IMG/VR virus record: IMGVR_UViG_3300032322_002259
Span: 1-40,733 of that record
Reading direction: 5' to 3' (one strand)
Length of the DNA stretch: 40,733 nucleotides
Origin: a virus
Positions 20,448 through 29,290 of this stretch are shown piece by piece (the first letter of the stretch is position 1; the number at the start of each line of letters is the position of its first letter). Both the position numbers and the translations under genes were made by a program. A model generated the notes under the pieces. It saw nothing but the letters and a program-made list of their open reading frames with translations. It ran no database searches and was not told the DNA's origin.

Positions 20448-21701
20448 TTATCCTAGTTTCGTAATTATGAGAGATCCATCGTCTCCGTCGATACATTTAT
20501 ATGAATCTTTATCTAATTTATCAAAAAAATCATCCACTGCTAATTTTTGTCCTTGCCACAATCTGTAATCATCGATGATTACAATTCCATTAACCGATAG
20601 ACGATCATAAAATTTTTCTAGTTCTATTTTTGTAGATTCATACCAATCGGTATCTAACCTCATGAGTGCAATACTTTTAGGAATATTATTTTCAAACTGC
20701 AATGTGTCTTCTACTTTTCCTATGATTAAATTTGTAAATTTTTCATATTCATTTGACACAAGACTAAGAGTAGACTGTACTATATCAATGGTTGCTTTGC
20801 ACCAATCTGCATAACCAGTCGATTCGTTTTTTGATGCTTGAAAAGTTTGCGAAGCCTTTTCATTTTTAGTACTAATGTCGAGATCGCTAGGTTCTGACAT
20901 ACCTTGAAATGTGTCGTAAACCCATAATTTTTTTTCTAAGTTATTATAAAGGATATTATCTAACATTAATGCAGCTAGTCCTCCTCTATACGTACCGCAT
21001 TCTACATAATCTCCCGGGACATTTTTATCTATGATGTTTTTGAGACTTAGAGATAATTCACTAATCTTTCCTCTGGTAACCATAGTGTTAGGTTTAATTA
21101 TTTCATCGAGCAACGGTTTGTCGTAGTTGATTATACATAAATCTTGTCGGAATATTTCAAGATTGTCTGTGAACTTAACAGGTGATTTTTTTCTGTACGC
21201 TACAGCAATTAAACTATCAATTTTATCTATTGCCAATATCTCATAATGATTTAATTCTGCTAATTTTTTAAAAAAATTTTCATTGTACCAAATTCTACAA
21301 TGTTGTCCCCAACGATTAGTATGCATATTATCAGAATCTGGCAATATATGAAAGGCGATGCCTCCTACTTTAAGACTATCATGAATTATTCTAAAAATAG
21401 TATGTTGATTGTGAATCGGTTCAATATGTTCAGTGACTCCGCAATTCGTAACAATATTAAAATAATCAACATATTCTCGAAATTCGTTGAGATTTCGTAA
21501 ATCTTTTTTGATAGAACCATCTAACCCGTTTCTATCAACAGATGTATGGTCGTACCCATTATTAGTAAAATATTCTTTTCCTGTTTTCTCGGACCTTTTA
21601 ACATGATTCAATGATTGATTGCCTAACTCCAACATTTTTTTACCGTTAGCTTGATCAATAATACTGTTAATAAATTTTAAATAATTTGTTTCTAATCCCA
21701 T
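20448..21701 (-). CDS. Two-domain methyltransferase fusion, C-terminal TylF-type
   Basis: A 417-aa fusion. Residues 15-170 are one methyltransferase-like domain ('KKMLELGNQS', 'DLRNLNEF', 'FNIVTNCGVTEHIE', 'GGIAFHILPDSDN'). Residues 175-417 are a TylF/MycF-like metal-dependent O-methyltransferase: 'DYVECGTYRGGLAALML' (231-247), 'LWVYDTFQGMSEP', 'ALMRLDTDWYEST' with D350 and D352, and 'GIVIIDDYRLWQGQ' with D377/D378. TylF-type enzymes methylate deoxysugar hydroxyls. Two methyl transfers on one sugar chain are implied; the first domain's motif I is weak and could be inactive. Ribosome site GGAGATGAG. Confidence 0.82.
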   Translation of the reverse strand: MGLETNYLKFINSIIDQANGKKMLELGNQSLNHVKRSEKTGKEYFTNNGYDHTSVDRNGLDGSIKKDLRNLNEFREYVDYFNIVTNCGVTEHIEPIHNQHTIFRIIHDSLKVGGIAFHILPDSDNMHTNRWGQHCRIWYNENFFKKLAELNHYEILAIDKIDSLIAVAYRKKSPVKFTDNLEIFRQDLCIINYDKPLLDEIIKPNTMVTRGKISELSLSLKNIIDKNVPGDYVECGTYRGGLAALMLDNILYNNLEKKLWVYDTFQGMSEPSDLDISTKNEKASQTFQASKNESTGYADWCKATIDIVQSTLSLVSNEYEKFTNLIIGKVEDTLQFENNIPKSIALMRLDTDWYESTKIELEKFYDRLSVNGIVIIDDYRLWQGQKLAVDDFFDKLDKDSYKCIDGDDGSLIITKLG

Positions 21702-21702
21702 C

Positions 21703-22416
21703 TCATCTCCAATGTTCTACGATCCACTCTATTTTATTTTTTTCCTGAGAAGGATCGACCTTTCCGGGAAAGAAAATCATTTTTGCGTTATCGGGTAATT
21801 TTCTGTCTGGCATAAAACTGTAATCATAAACACCGTCACTTTCGGTGAACATACATTCTTTTTCGCCAAGGACGATTTGTATCCAAGCTTGGTCCGAACC
21901 TACCAAATTTTTTTCATTTCTTAGTTTATCTAATAAAATTAAAGATTTAACAGGATCGAAATCTTCCCAAACCTGTTGTCTAGAACCTGCATTCATCATA
22001 ATCAAACCGCCGTTATAAATTTGATTATGGCCGCTCTTGCTGATAAACTTGTTTATGATAAAATCTTCTTTTCGTGTTAGAATAGAATCTATATTAGAAA
22101 CGATGACACAATCTAAATCGATGCAGATAAATCTTTCTCCTAATATATCTTTTATTTCTTTACTAAAGATATAGAGTCTATTGTAGCATCCTCCAAGACT
22201 TTTATATTTGTCCCAGAGTTCAATAACCTGTATTTCTTGATTCAATCCTCTTGCATCGTCGGTGACACAGATAAAATTGAAAGGTACTGTAGAATTTCTT
22301 TTGACAGAATTATACAAGGTGTTTACGTGTTCGGCAGAATATTCTACAGGAGATTTAAGTTTATATCCTGAATTAGGTTTTCGCCATTTGAAAGTTACAA
22401 TAGAAATTTCATTCAT
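21703..22416 (-). CDS. GT-A glycosyltransferase-like protein
   Basis: A 237-aa protein: 'SIVTFKWRKP' strand, 'FNFICVTDDARGL', 'RFICIDLDCVIV' (D100-x-D102) giving the DxD site, 'NGGLIMMNAGSRQQVWEDF', 'GSDQAWIQIVLG' and 'MIFFPGKVDPSQ' near the end. This resembles the GT8-like/capsular glycosyltransferases of aquatic bacteria and viruses. Ends one base before the fusion methyltransferase gene starts. Sugar donor unknown. Confidence 0.75.
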   Translation of the reverse strand: MNEISIVTFKWRKPNSGYKLKSPVEYSAEHVNTLYNSVKRNSTVPFNFICVTDDARGLNQEIQVIELWDKYKSLGGCYNRLYIFSKEIKDILGERFICIDLDCVIVSNIDSILTRKEDFIINKFISKSGHNQIYNGGLIMMNAGSRQQVWEDFDPVKSLILLDKLRNEKNLVGSDQAWIQIVLGEKECMFTESDGVYDYSFMPDRKLPDNAKMIFFPGKVDPSQEKNKIEWIVEHWR

Positions 22417-22991
22417 ACATACGCCGCTAAAATATTCTGTGGGCGAGCAGCATCCAAAAGTTCAAATTTGTAATTTGGATTTATTTCTAAGATTTTATTC
22501 TTTACCTGATCTAATGTAATTCTGTCGTGGGCCGGCCTGCCAAAGCAATTTAAATCGTCAATCAACAACGTATGTGTATTAATAAAATGCGATCTTATTG
22601 TTTCCAACTCTTCCATTATCGGGCAATTCTTCGCTAATTTTTTCCCATACTGAGAACTAATATGTGCATCTAGCCAAAATGTAGCAGGATCTGTTAAATC
22701 TCTAACCACTGCTGGTAACAATTTTTCAGAATCTCCTAAATAGGAAATAACACGACCTTCTTTAATTTCTTTTTTAAATCTTTCTTGTGCTTTTTCATAT
22801 AGATGCGGATGTATTTCTATAGTAAGACATTTTTCAAACCCAGCGTCTAGTGCGCATTGTAGTCCGTTACCTAAAAAGGTTCCAGATTCTACGAATAATT
22901 TATTTTTAAATTTTTTAAAATGGTTCAATAAATTGACATAATAGACTTTCACATCACCTTCGAAATTTTCAGTTTTTTCCCAGGGGTTCAT
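22413..22991 (-). CDS. Methyltransferase-like protein
   Basis: A 192-aa Rossmann protein: 'KLFVESGTFLGNGLQCALDAG' (motif I region), 'CLTIEIHPHLYEKAQERF' (acidic post-I residue), 'ATFWLDAHISSQY', 'TLLIDDLNCFG' (acidic loop as in metal-dependent O-methyltransferases), 'YKFELLDAARPQNILAAYV'. Likely an O-methyltransferase of the FkbM/TylF-like superfamily, but no single diagnostic motif is present. Overlaps the next gene in the ATGA manner. Confidence 0.65.
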   Translation of the reverse strand: MNPWEKTENFEGDVKVYYVNLLNHFKKFKNKLFVESGTFLGNGLQCALDAGFEKCLTIEIHPHLYEKAQERFKKEIKEGRVISYLGDSEKLLPAVVRDLTDPATFWLDAHISSQYGKKLAKNCPIMEELETIRSHFINTHTLLIDDLNCFGRPAHDRITLDQVKNKILEINPNYKFELLDAARPQNILAAYV

Positions 22992-23755
22992 AAAGAATTC
23001 TTTTTAATTAAACCTTCGTTGTATTCGAGTAATGATTTAGTAGCTTTTGGATCTAATCCTAAACTCTCTACCCAAGCACACCAAGCATAAACATCTTTAG
23101 GGATACATTTGCTGTTGGCTCCTCTGTTGTCAGGAAATACAAATGTCCACCACAAATTCATTCTAGGATCGTCTCCGTAGACAGCTTCACGAATTGTGTA
23201 ATAATCAACACCAGCAGCTTCACAAGCATCATACAATTCTTGACATTGCATTACTTTATAAAAGATTGCTCGATTTTCACTGAACTTGATAATTTCAGCT
23301 TCGTATCTTGTAACTTGTCTTATTCTGACATTAGCATTGTAGGCTTTTTGATAACATTCTATAACTGTTCTTCGATCTGCAGGTGCTCCACCTAATACCA
23401 TAAACTGTCTAGAGTCCATCTGTAAAAATGGATGATTTGGGGTTTCTCCTAGATATTCTGGTTGGACGACAATTCTTTTATTATATTTTGCCACCATCCT
23501 ATCTGCGAAACCAGGTTGTGTAGCTGAACGTATAACTATAAAATCACAACCACAGTTGGCGATAGCATCTTCAACTGCATCACAATTTAATTCTTTTCCG
23601 CCTTCCCAAGGAGTTGGTACAGCTAAAAATGCAATATCACAATTTTCTAAAGGCTTGCTGTATTCGGGGATAAATTTGTCATAAATTTGTGCATCGGGAA
23701 ATAATTTTTTTGTAGCCTTACCGATCCATCCGTATCCTATAATTCCTACTTTCAT
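22988..23755 (-). CDS. Minimal nucleotide-sugar 6-dehydrogenase
   Basis: A 255-aa protein with N-terminal NAD motif GIIGYGWIG (4-12), 'IAFLAVPTPW' (41-50), 'VVQPEYLGE' (97-105), 'EAEIIKFSENRAIFYK' (152-167) with the conserved Lys and Asn, and 'SKCIPKDVYAW' (215-225) with the catalytic Cys217. These define UDP-glucose/GDP-mannose dehydrogenases that turn a sugar nucleotide into its uronate. The C-terminal nucleotide-binding domain of the usual 400-450 aa enzyme is missing, so activity on a free sugar nucleotide is uncertain. Coupled to the epimerase gene by a 4-base overlap. Confidence 0.85.
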   Translation of the reverse strand: MKVGIIGYGWIGKATKKLFPDAQIYDKFIPEYSKPLENCDIAFLAVPTPWEGGKELNCDAVEDAIANCGCDFIVIRSATQPGFADRMVAKYNKRIVVQPEYLGETPNHPFLQMDSRQFMVLGGAPADRRTVIECYQKAYNANVRIRQVTRYEAEIIKFSENRAIFYKVMQCQELYDACEAAGVDYYTIREAVYGDDPRMNLWWTFVFPDNRGANSKCIPKDVYAWCAWVESLGLDPKATKSLLEYNEGLIKKNSL

Positions 23756-24720
23756 TTGTTCTCCATTTTAATTTGTTCTTGGATCCATTGGTATGTATGT
23801 TTAATACCTGTTTCCAAATCTTCTCCAGGTCTCCAACCTATAGTTTTTTCTATTAATTTGTTATGACTGTTTCTTCCCATCACTCCCATAGGACCCGGAA
23901 CATTTTTAATGTGTACAGTCTTACCAACCACTTCACCGATAAGATAAACTAAATTGTTTATGCTAATCATACGTTCGCTACCTAGGTTTAAAGGAAATTC
24001 GCAATCGCTATTCATTATTTTGTGAATGCCTTCGATACATTCGTCTATATAAAGAAAACTGCGTGTCTGGATTCCTGGACCCCACACCTCGATAGTGCCT
24101 CCATCTTCACACATAGCAACTTTCCTACATAGGGCAGCAGGCGCTTTTTCTTTTCCGTTGTTCCAAGATCCTAATGGTCCGAAAATATTATGAAATCTTG
24201 CTATCCTAGCACGGATCCCATAATTTTTTGCAAATGCCATAAAGACTCTTTCACTGAATAGTTTTTCCCAACCATATTCACTGTCCGGTGCAGCAGGATA
24301 TGCACTGTCTTCACTGAGTAGTGGATTTGAAGGATCTTCTTGATTATAGGCAGGATACATACAAGCACTAGAACTATAAAAAATTCTTTTAACGCCTTTT
24401 TTAGACATTTCGTGAACAACATTAAGATTGATCATCGCAGAGTTATGCATAATGTCGGCATCATTTTCTCCAGTGAAAATATAGCCTGCACCCCCCATAT
24501 CTGCAGCTAATTGATAGATTTCGTAGATATCACTCTTGATCAAATACTCAACGTTCTTTTGATTTCGAAGATCCATTAAATGGAATTCATCAGCATCGGT
24601 TTGACTAAATTCGGGATATTTTAAGTCAGCACCAATGACATAGTGACCTTGCTTTTTTAAGCTAGCGACTAAATGAGTACCGATAAAACCGCCTGCTCCG
24701 CACACTAAAACTTTCTTCAT
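23752..24720 (-). CDS. GDP-mannose 3,5-epimerase-like SDR
   Basis: A 322-aa extended SDR closely resembling plant GDP-mannose 3,5-epimerase: CGAGGFIG (7-14), 'AADMGGAGYI' (72-81), 'SSSACMYP' (116-123) with C120 as the likely acid/base Cys, 'AYPAAPDSEYGWEK' (140-153) with Y149 and K153, 'RFHNIFGPLGSWNNGKEKAPAA' and 'QTRSFLYIDECIEG'. In plants it makes GDP-L-galactose and GDP-L-gulose. It may supply an unusual hexose to the nearby transferases. Late promoter at 24741-24748, ribosome site GGGAAAG. Confidence 0.9.
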   Translation of the reverse strand: MKKVLVCGAGGFIGTHLVASLKKQGHYVIGADLKYPEFSQTDADEFHLMDLRNQKNVEYLIKSDIYEIYQLAADMGGAGYIFTGENDADIMHNSAMINLNVVHEMSKKGVKRIFYSSSACMYPAYNQEDPSNPLLSEDSAYPAAPDSEYGWEKLFSERVFMAFAKNYGIRARIARFHNIFGPLGSWNNGKEKAPAALCRKVAMCEDGGTIEVWGPGIQTRSFLYIDECIEGIHKIMNSDCEFPLNLGSERMISINNLVYLIGEVVGKTVHIKNVPGPMGVMGRNSHNKLIEKTIGWRPGEDLETGIKHTYQWIQEQIKMENK

Positions 24721-24740
24721 AACTTTCCCTATTAACTGGG

Positions 24741-24748
24741 TATTTATT
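24741..24748 (-). promoter_or_regulatory. T4-type late promoter
   Basis: AATAAATA on the minus strand, 20 bases before the ATG of the GDP-mannose-epimerase-like gene, with GGGAAAG between. It can drive the whole island down to 17064. Confidence 0.75.
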
Positions 24749-24751
24749 CCT

Positions 24752-25588
24752 TTAAAACCCTATAGTCGAATACATATGGGCCCAGCTTAAGAATGTGCTT
24801 TTGTTTTTGACTGAAATAGTAGTTTTAGATAGTATCAACATATCCACAAACGCTTCTATGACCGATTGTTTGGGTCGGTCTATATTAAAGTCAAAAATTC
24901 TTCCTACTGTGTCTTTAGTAGGTTGTCGCCATTCCCCATCATTGAGTTTCTGCACATAACTAGTTTTTTCAAAAACGCAGACATTTCGAAGCTTAGAAAA
25001 CTGATCTTCTGTTTCTTTATCGTCCGAGCAAACAAAATATTTTGTATTAATGTCTTTGCTTACATTTTGAAATAACATATCACTGTCTAATTGATTAGGA
25101 AAATCTGTTTTTCTAATATGTAAACCTTTGGTATTTTTATTGATAGAATTTTCTTTTACAAATTCTGTAGCTTTTTTAGCAATACTCGATTTTACCTGTA
25201 ATTGTCTCGAAAATTTAAAAACTTTTTCTTGATTGAGGCTTTTAGGAATCTTATTATGATAATAAACTACATCAATATTTGTATTTTTAATCGATTCAAA
25301 ACCTTGTTCGTTTGGTTCTAGATAATTCTTTAGTTTAATATTATTATCTGTTATGGAAAGAAATAAATTATTTGATTCTTCTTTAAAAAAATAAAAAACA
25401 TCATCTTTGACTACATTAAATTTATTATCAAACAAATCATCAAAAGAACATCCACACCAGTTATTTTCAGGCCAACAAATTACAGGAATGAGATTATAAG
25501 ACTCAGCTACAACCAGTCCACCTATTAAAGAATTTAATCTGTTTCCTAGTCCGCCGTCACAGAAAACAAATATTTTTCTTTCTTTCAT
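24752..25588 (-). CDS. Fucosyltransferase-like glycosyltransferase
   Basis: Start at ATG 25588 (MKERKIFVFCDGGLGNRL), overlapping the cupin stop as ATGA. 278 aa. GGLGNRL (12-18) and HIRKTD (157-162) are the two motifs of GDP-fucose-using transferases (O-FucT/NodZ/alpha-1,2-type, HxRxxD-like). 'VICWPENNWCGCSFDDLF' follows the first. The enzyme is expected to transfer fucose or a related GDP-hexose. A GDP-sugar epimerase next to it fits. About 40 aa shorter than most relatives. Confidence 0.75.
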   Translation of the reverse strand: MKERKIFVFCDGGLGNRLNSLIGGLVVAESYNLIPVICWPENNWCGCSFDDLFDNKFNVVKDDVFYFFKEESNNLFLSITDNNIKLKNYLEPNEQGFESIKNTNIDVVYYHNKIPKSLNQEKVFKFSRQLQVKSSIAKKATEFVKENSINKNTKGLHIRKTDFPNQLDSDMLFQNVSKDINTKYFVCSDDKETEDQFSKLRNVCVFEKTSYVQKLNDGEWRQPTKDTVGRIFDFNIDRPKQSVIEAFVDMLILSKTTISVKNKSTFLSWAHMYSTIGF

Positions 25589-25929
25589 TTTGCAAATCCC
25601 ACAGTTTCTCTTTCGATATCTTCGTGATCGAATTCTGCCCAATACAGTTCAAAAGCCACAGTATCTTCTAGTGCTTCAAATTGATGATATTCACCAGGCG
25701 CCACTTTGGTATACATACCGTCCATTAAAACAGTTTCATCTATTAGGTCATAATTATTCTTCCATACACGGATGACTAATGCACCTTTTTCAACAAAGAA
25801 TCCGTTCCACTTAAATTTGTGTTTGTGCTTAGAACAAACACCACCTTTTTTAATATCAATTCTATGGAATTCTAAAACACCATTAGCTTCAAGGAGCTCA
25901 GTCTGTCCCCATACTTTACCTGCTATCAT
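25585..25929 (-). CDS. Cupin-fold protein
   Basis: A 114-aa single-domain cupin: 'FHRIDIKKGGVCSKHKHKFKWNGFFVEKGALVI' (HxH plus metal-ligand Glu, about 21-53), 'YTKVAPGEYHQFEALEDTVAFELYW' (third His ligand, about 73-97). This is the mannose-6-phosphate-isomerase type II fold. It may isomerise or dimerise a sugar phosphate or act as a sugar sensor. Ribosome site AAAGGAAC; overlaps neighbours by ATGA on both sides. Confidence 0.75.
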   Translation of the reverse strand: MIAGKVWGQTELLEANGVLEFHRIDIKKGGVCSKHKHKFKWNGFFVEKGALVIRVWKNNYDLIDETVLMDGMYTKVAPGEYHQFEALEDTVAFELYWAEFDHEDIERETVGFAK

Positions 25930-26165
25930 ATTGTTCCTTTTATCTTTAAAAATAGGTACTCTTTCCGTTCACACCATCTATCTTCAAATATAGGTTCTCC
26001 GGGACCAGTAAGCATTGATGTACCTTTATATGCTAACTTAAACCAAAGATATTTACCGGTATAAAAACATCTTCTTGGAAAAAAACTAAATTCTAATTTC
26101 CAACCTATGCACCTTCTTTTAAACGCTTGGTCTGGAGTTTCGTACATTAAACTATCTAATGGCAT
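25926..26165 (-). CDS. Unknown 79-aa protein
   Basis: MPLDSLMYETPDQAFKRRCI then aromatic strands 'GWKLEFSFFPRRCFYTGKYLWFKLAYKG' and 'EDRWCERKEYLFLKIKG'. Rich in Trp, Phe, Tyr and Arg; perhaps a beta sheet that packs on a partner. No family recognised. ATG sits over the stop of the 168-aa gene (TAATG) and its stop over the cupin start (ATGA). Appears to be a connector between the core and the glycan island. Confidence 0.65.
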   Translation of the reverse strand: MPLDSLMYETPDQAFKRRCIGWKLEFSFFPRRCFYTGKYLWFKLAYKGTSMLTGPGEPIFEDRWCERKEYLFLKIKGTI

Positions 26166-26671
26166 TAAAGTACCTTGTGTAATTGTAAAACTTCACATTG
26201 TCTGCTTACTTCCTTGACAAAATAAATGCAAGGAGGATTAATGTCATCATGCAGCGGGACCGTAAGAAGTTGACCATTCTTCATTTTAGGAAAATACCAT
26301 TTAACGTCTTGATATATATTCACTATTTCTATTGGCATATATTCTGGTTTAAATCCTTTTACAGGATTGAAAACAAATGCATCAAATCCTCTTTCATTTA
26401 ATGAGGTTAACGGTAGTACCTCAGGATCTAAGCCGCTGTCTTTATCTCCAACGATCATACACCAGTCGAGGGGCATCTGTACTTCATAACCTCCAACATT
26501 GAGTAATATCGCAGGACTGTTAAAGGATTCTAAAAATATCAAAGGCATAAAAAAGAAATCAGGTTCGTACGGATTACTGTTATCTAATACGCTGAATCGA
26601 ACGTCCTCATCGATTTCTTCGGGCAGTTCGTTTAGATCAAATGATCTATTGTTTAATGTTAAAATTTTCAT
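26165..26671 (-). CDS. Conserved unknown protein next to uvsW
   Basis: A 168-aa protein: 'MPLDWCMIVGDKDSGLDPEVLPLTSLNERGFDAFVFNPVKGFKPEYMPIEI' and 'DVKWYFPKMKNGQLLTVPL' and 'CIYFVKEVSRQCE'. The combination matches, from memory, a hypothetical protein that follows UvsW in T4-like marine phages. Predicted mixed alpha/beta with no catalytic motif visible. Overlaps the uvsW gene by 4 bases and has an AAGGTAAC ribosome site. Likely a virion or replication accessory factor, not assigned. Confidence 0.75.
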   Translation of the reverse strand: MKILTLNNRSFDLNELPEEIDEDVRFSVLDNSNPYEPDFFFMPLIFLESFNSPAILLNVGGYEVQMPLDWCMIVGDKDSGLDPEVLPLTSLNERGFDAFVFNPVKGFKPEYMPIEIVNIYQDVKWYFPKMKNGQLLTVPLHDDINPPCIYFVKEVSRQCEVLQLHKVL

Positions 26672-28122
26672 ATTGTTACCTTAGTGATTGTAAAAGGATA
26701 TTTTGCTTCCTTGTAATATTTTTTTCTTTCTGTGAGATGTCTTTTAGCATATTTGCAGGCGCTGGTTATGTCCCAGATTTGTACGAAGTCTTTGTCTTCT
26801 GCCTTTCTAATGCCTCGTCCAATGCTTTGGATAACGCGGACAAAGCTTTTTCCGGGCTCAATAAGAACCAGATTAAAAATCCTTGGAATATTAATACCCA
26901 CAGCGGCCACACCGTAAGTCGCCACAATAATCTTGCCATCACTTGTTTTAATTTCATCATATTCTTCTTTTCGATCTTCTAATTTTACGGCTCCTGAGAT
27001 AAACACTGCGTCTGGAATTTTTTCAATGAGTTTATTGCCTGTGTCGATTCTGTTCACTAATACTAAAGTATTTCCAGTAAGTGAAAACTCTTTTATTTTT
27101 TCAGAAATCCAACTTAATCTTTTTGAATCTGTTACTAACCAAGAATATTCTTCTGCGTAAGTTCTAAAAACTTCGACGTCGTTTGTTTGAAGAATTTGTA
27201 TATCTAATTGAGCCAATACACCTTTCTCTTGTAGATCATGAGCACTTACATTGCCGATTACCGGTCCTATACTAGCAAGTAAACCTTGGAATTCCCACGG
27301 CTCTTTAGGTATGGTACCAGTTAATCCCCACCGGATGGCACAATTACGAAAATTCTGTGTCAATAATCTTGTCAGCACATCTGCCTTTGCTTGATGTACT
27401 TCGTCAACAATGATCGCTACAACACCTTCACAGAATTCAGCCAATGAAAGTGTATCATCGTCATAGCTTTTCTTTTCTAACACATTAAGACTTTGCCAGG
27501 TACAAATTGTATGTGTGCAATTTAATTCTTTTCTGTCTCCGAAATACACACCTACATCAAGTCCTAGGTTGCGATAATCTTCTTCAGTCTGCACTACTAA
27601 AGATTTGTTAGGAACAATGACCATTGTTCTACCATAAGGTTCGCACAAATGACTTAATGTTGCGGTAGTAATAGTTTTACCCGCTCCTGTTGCGACTTCT
27701 TGAAGGCTTTGCGGATTTTTAGTAAATCTATTGATAACATCGTATTGGTAATCTCGAAGTACGATCGGTTGTCCTGCCTGGGGATGTCCCTTAGGCCAAG
27801 TCTTACCTTTGTCAGCCCAGTAATTTTCATCGATTTCATAAAAACTTAATGTCTTATGTTCTCTAAGGTCCTCGACTTCTATGTCATAACCAGCATCCTC
27901 GATGATCGGCAATATCACATCTAAGTGAGCCAAGTACCCCGAACCGCCTATGCCAAAATAGGTTTTAGTTCCATCCCATCTACCTAATTTATAAGCCGGC
28001 ATATGCCTAGCATAAGGAAGATCGAACTTTAATTTGTTGACGATTTTTCGCCTAGTTTCAACACTAAGGCCTTCGACTTTAATATTAACTTCGTCCTTGA
28101 TAATTAGTTTACAGATTGACAA
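26668..28122 (-). CDS. uvsW: UvsW-type RNA-DNA/DNA helicase
   Basis: A 484-aa superfamily 2 helicase. T4 UvsW reverses stalled forks and unwinds R-loops to switch replication to recombination dependence. An N-terminal DNA-binding unit ('YARHMPAYKLGRWDGTKTYF') precedes Walker A ATGAGKT (144-150), DEVH (240-243), 'GLTGT' (266-270, motif III) and QSIGRGIRK (432-440, motif VI). T4 UvsW is about 500 aa. The start is TTG (28120-28122) after AAAAGGA, because the aligned N-terminus begins there. It overlaps the preceding gene by 14 bases. Confidence 0.95.
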   Translation of the reverse strand: MSICKLIIKDEVNIKVEGLSVETRRKIVNKLKFDLPYARHMPAYKLGRWDGTKTYFGIGGSGYLAHLDVILPIIEDAGYDIEVEDLREHKTLSFYEIDENYWADKGKTWPKGHPQAGQPIVLRDYQYDVINRFTKNPQSLQEVATGAGKTITTATLSHLCEPYGRTMVIVPNKSLVVQTEEDYRNLGLDVGVYFGDRKELNCTHTICTWQSLNVLEKKSYDDDTLSLAEFCEGVVAIIVDEVHQAKADVLTRLLTQNFRNCAIRWGLTGTIPKEPWEFQGLLASIGPVIGNVSAHDLQEKGVLAQLDIQILQTNDVEVFRTYAEEYSWLVTDSKRLSWISEKIKEFSLTGNTLVLVNRIDTGNKLIEKIPDAVFISGAVKLEDRKEEYDEIKTSDGKIIVATYGVAAVGINIPRIFNLVLIEPGKSFVRVIQSIGRGIRKAEDKDFVQIWDITSACKYAKRHLTERKKYYKEAKYPFTITKVTI

Positions 28123-29290
28123 TCTTTTTTTCCTTTTGTAATGATGGTTTCACTGGCCCGAGGTAGATAACACAAGGATGATGATTTATCCAATCTCTAA
28201 CAAAGGTTGAAGTATCAGTGTACAAACCGTTAGTAACTATAATTTTAACTGAATTTTCTTCTTGAAACAACCATTTGCTAGGCTTATGATTAAAAATCAA
28301 ATATTTTCCATCGGCAACTTTGCCGCCTAGCGAATTTTCTTTAACCCAGTCGTTGAATTCAGAATTTGCTTGATTAGATTCTCTGTGGCATACTTTTATT
28401 TCTTCTCTCGGCACACCATTTTTGTCCGCAAAAGTAAGAAATTCTTCTAAAAAATCTCGGCGAGATGAAACTCGATCAATCAGTATACATATTTTTCCTT
28501 CTACCTGTTTAGTAACAGAGAAAAATTTATCAAAGTCCGAAATCCAAAAAATATTTTCTTCCGACGACGATATAATTTCAGCGGCTGTAGGATTTTTTGA
28601 TGGTTGTTTTAACAAAAATCCCATAGATTTTGCCAATAGCAAATCGTTTGTTAAAATTTTATTTCTGTTAGAATTCCAAAAATCTAAAATTTCATCTTTT
28701 GCGTTTACTAAACAAACTTCACCGTTGTCAATGATACAAGAATTTTCGATCTCTTCTGACCTATTCCAAATTTCTTCAACTTCGTCCATCGAAGAAAGGA
28801 AACTTTCGTCAATTTCGAAGTCGTTATCTCTACAAAAGTTATAAAACGAAATTATATTGACGCTGTAAAAAGGAATTTTTCTGACTCTTCGATCAGCGTC
28901 CCATTTCGAATGGCTGTCTAATAAAAATTCAGTTTCAAATTTAGATTTAAACGAATAAGGAAATTTAGCTAGTATCCAAATATGATTTTCTTCGTCTTTT
29001 TCCACACTTATTTTCTTAGTGTAGTCTATAACTCTAAAAGGTAATTTCCATTTAGCATTCTCGAGATCGTTTTTATAAGATAATCCAAATTTTTCCGAAA
29101 CGATTTTATATTTGTCTAGGATCTTTAAAAGATACCTAGATTGATTTTCTGTAAGAGCATCCTTATTTGTGATAATTTCGTAAAAATTCGAAGATGCTGA
29201 TCTGTCCTGAGGTTGTAAAGGGAAGCCTCGTGCGATACTAATAGGATAAAAATCTAAAAAGATATCTTCGATGAAATCATACTTTAACAT
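28109..29290 (-). CDS. Conserved unknown protein upstream of uvsW
   Basis: Start at ATG 29290 (MLKYDFIEDIFLDFYP), giving 393 aa; a TTG 12 codons upstream is rejected. Blocks such as 'SIARGFPLQPQDRSAS', 'WILAKFPYSFKSKF', 'LLLAKSMGFLLKQP' and 'SVKIIVTNGLYTDTSTFVRDWINHHPCVIYLGPVKPS' suggest a two-domain alpha/beta protein that I cannot place; a helicase-like C-terminal fold without clear P-loop is possible. It sits directly before uvsW. The ATG is six bases after TATAAT with no Shine-Dalgarno, again a leaderless pattern. Confidence 0.75.
   Translation of the reverse strand: MLKYDFIEDIFLDFYPISIARGFPLQPQDRSASSNFYEIITNKDALTENQSRYLLKILDKYKIVSEKFGLSYKNDLENAKWKLPFRVIDYTKKISVEKDEENHIWILAKFPYSFKSKFETEFLLDSHSKWDADRRVRKIPFYSVNIISFYNFCRDNDFEIDESFLSSMDEVEEIWNRSEEIENSCIIDNGEVCLVNAKDEILDFWNSNRNKILTNDLLLAKSMGFLLKQPSKNPTAAEIISSSEENIFWISDFDKFFSVTKQVEGKICILIDRVSSRRDFLEEFLTFADKNGVPREEIKVCHRESNQANSEFNDWVKENSLGGKVADGKYLIFNHKPSKWLFQEENSVKIIVTNGLYTDTSTFVRDWINHHPCVIYLGPVKPSLQKEKKIVNL

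Noticed and set aside
28422-28844. 140-aa open frame on the + strand
   Set aside because: Antisense to the 393-aa gene upstream of uvsW; Ser-rich low-information sequence typical of a shadow frame.
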